A DNA stretch of 64,000 nucleotides, from assembly GCA_026745465.1 (NCBI GenBank), contig JACYXH010000695.1, forward strand, positions 72,501-136,500. Reading direction: 5' to 3'. Shown in pieces: positions 61,993 to 64,000 of the stretch. This stretch comes from Lota lota. Taxonomy: Eukaryota; Chordata; Actinopteri; Gadiformes; Lotidae. Below the pieces are notes generated by a model. That model had not been told where the DNA came from. It did not search any database and saw only the letters and a list, made by a program, of their open reading frames with translations. Position numbers and translations under genes: made by a program. Position 1 is the first letter of the stretch; each line of letters starts with the position of its first letter.

Positions 61993-62154
61993 AAGGTTTT
62001 GATATATAATTCTGTTTTATGAGAGGAAACTGACTATACTGGATTTTTATTTCATTGCAGTTATAAGTTGGTCATTAAGGAAGACTCTTCAACACACACT
62101 TTCATCTTTATTCTCCACAAAAACAAACTTTTTGTGGTTTGTCGCAATAGGTCT

Positions 62155-62319
<165 letters not shown>

Positions 62320-62471
62320 CCTTCCTCTCACACAATTCCTTACATCTCTCTTTGCATATTCCATGATCAACACTTCCAGTCTCTCGCTCATCTTCTAACC
62401 TCTGCTAACACAGGTCTCTCGCCCGTCCCTTACATTCTGCTTTCTCTTTGTTTACCCTCGCTAAGTTCAGT

Positions 62472-62474
<3 letters not shown>

Positions 62475-62560
<86 letters not shown>

Positions 62561-62578
62561 AACACACACACATGCATG

Positions 62579-62609
<31 letters not shown>
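62475..62609. repeat. CA microsatellite, interrupted
   Basis: Pure CA to 62558, then a short ATGAACACA/ATGCATGAACACA interruption, then CA again to 62609. Confidence 0.96.
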
Positions 62610-62612
<3 letters not shown>

Positions 62613-63594
62613 CCTTTCTTGTAAATACACACAGACACATAAATATTTGTGGCCATTTGTATCCACTCTGTCGGTGCTTGGCTCCAGCCAGGGGTCTGAA
62701 CAGTGCTGGAGGTTGTATGGTGGCGAGGGTATGCTGAGTAGATTTTTGCTGCAGTGCAGCAGCCAGTATTGTACTGATGCCTCTCTCTTCTCTCTCTCTT
62801 CTCTCTCTCTCTCTCTCTCTCTCCTCCCCCCTCTCTCTCTTGCTCCTCTCTCTTCTTCTCGCTCTCTCTGTCTCTCTCTTTCTGTGTGTGTCTGTGTGTG
62901 TCAGTCGTGTCTTTGTCTCTCTCTCATTTTCTCTCTCACTCTCGCTAGACATCTATGGGTTTGCTTCTTTTTCTTGCCGTGCTGTTTGTTGTTTTGAATC
63001 TGTGGAACACTTCCAGATACTTTTGTAGTCATAAAAAAAGGAAAAGGAATAAAGAAAAAGGAAAGGCTGTGGAGCCTTAGCTCCACCACTCATCCATCAC
63101 GGCATCAGGCCCTCTCTAAGATGACCTTTCCCCGAAGTTGTCATGTTTTACTGCTTATTTTCAGTCTCATCCTCATCTCCATCTTAAAGCTAGTCAGACA
63201 GATAGTCCTCTCCCCCTTCCCCCCATGGCCCTTATTTCAGAGAGAAAGGGAGAGAGAGAGTGACACGGGGGATGACTGAGTAACCTCAATGTAACGCTGA
63301 GTGTTCTGCTGCCAGCGAATGTTGTTTTTAGCTCAACGCAGCTGGCTGTAGACATTAAGGCACTCAGGTACAACATGCCTGGGAAAAAAGCAGTTATAGG
63401 GCCAGAGAGCGAGAGAAGGTAAAACCATCCCAGAACAACGGTGACACGGTTCTGTTTGTTTGTTATCTGGAAGTAGGCCAGAAATAGCACTCTAACACCA
63501 ACTTTTATTCTTTTGAACCTGTACCCAAAAGTAAACACAATAAAATAAATTATGCGACACCACTGCTTGCCAACGCGACAGTTCCAACTGTACA

Positions 63595-63618
63595 CCCCCC
63601 CCCCCCCCCCCCCCCCCC
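63595..63618. repeat. Poly-C homopolymer
   Basis: A run of about 24 C. The length is likely to be uncertain in any assembly. Confidence 0.9.
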
Positions 63619-63947
63619 AACTTTCAAGAACATTTCCACATTTCGGGCAGAATCCAATAGTCTCTCTCTCTCTCTCTCTCTCTCTCCCTCCCTCTCCATC
63701 TTTTTCACTTCCCCCTCCCCTGCAGGTTACTACTTTATTGTACCACTAGCTTGTACAACTCCGGCACTGTTCTGCAAAGCACCCTCTAAAGGACACATAA
63801 ACACCGCATTCATAAGTCACACAGATTAATGAGGCACAGGTGGGACTCGTTCATTGTTCGTTAAAGACAAAGTCGAATCCCTGCCTGCCAGGGGCCACTT
63901 TGACCCTCTCGTACGATGAATGGATGTCGTACTGTGAGACGGCAATA

Positions 63948-63995
63948 GAATCCGAATCAGAATCAGAATCAGAAAAGCTTTATTGCCAAGTACGT
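63948..63995. repeat. Teleost repeat with GAATCA units at the window edge
   Basis: Tandem GAATCA units followed by AAAAGCTTTATTGCCAAGTA, close to the GAATCAGAATCAGCTTTATTGGCCAAGTA repeat seen widely in fish genomes. It is cut by the end of the window. Confidence 0.6.
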
Positions 63996-64000
63996 TTTTT

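Overview
This is a nuclear genomic window from a ray-finned (teleost) fish. All recognisable genes are vertebrate and split by GT-AG introns, protein identity to mammalian orthologues is high, introns are compact, and the DNA between genes is rich in dinucleotide microsatellites and in repeat motifs common in teleosts. I cannot name the species.

Bases 1-37,000 hold seven genes, all on the minus strand and closely packed. Read from the right they are cfap97d2 (36,897-35,070), cdc16 (34,601-27,434), an unrecognised 118-residue acylated protein (26,266-25,811), upf3a (25,287-20,505), p2ry8 (17,175-15,812), asmtl (14,176-7,901) and slc25a6 (4,998-2,501). I rebuilt every exon by hand and all reading frames close. 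Lengths match known orthologues well: the ADP/ATP carrier is 298 aa and CDC16 is 621 aa. From 37,000 to 49,000 I see no gene, only repeats. At 50,407-50,614 on the plus strand lies the alternative first coding exon (1B) of fgf14. The rest of the window is its first intron, with repeats and AT-rich patches that may be regulatory.

The genes do not form one pathway. They are housekeeping genes (mitochondrial ADP/ATP exchange, the APC/C ubiquitin ligase, nonsense-mediated decay, a nucleotide pyrophosphatase/methyltransferase fusion), a GPCR, a ciliary-family protein and a neuronal FGF-homologous factor. The order is informative. slc25a6-asmtl-p2ry8 are neighbours in the human X/Y pseudoautosomal region, whereas upf3a-cdc16-cfap97d2 and fgf14 lie on human 13q33-q34, so this fish block joins two human segments.

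The points most worth a second look are in asmtl: a second, more conserved but frameshifted copy of its last exon, and an intron that appears to start with GA. Others are a tandem array of perfect hairpins in slc25a6 intron 1, the unrecognised acylated protein, and TTAA-flanked foldback elements, one of which carries a TCTCGCGAGA promoter motif. I found no evidence of a wholly new multi-gene system.
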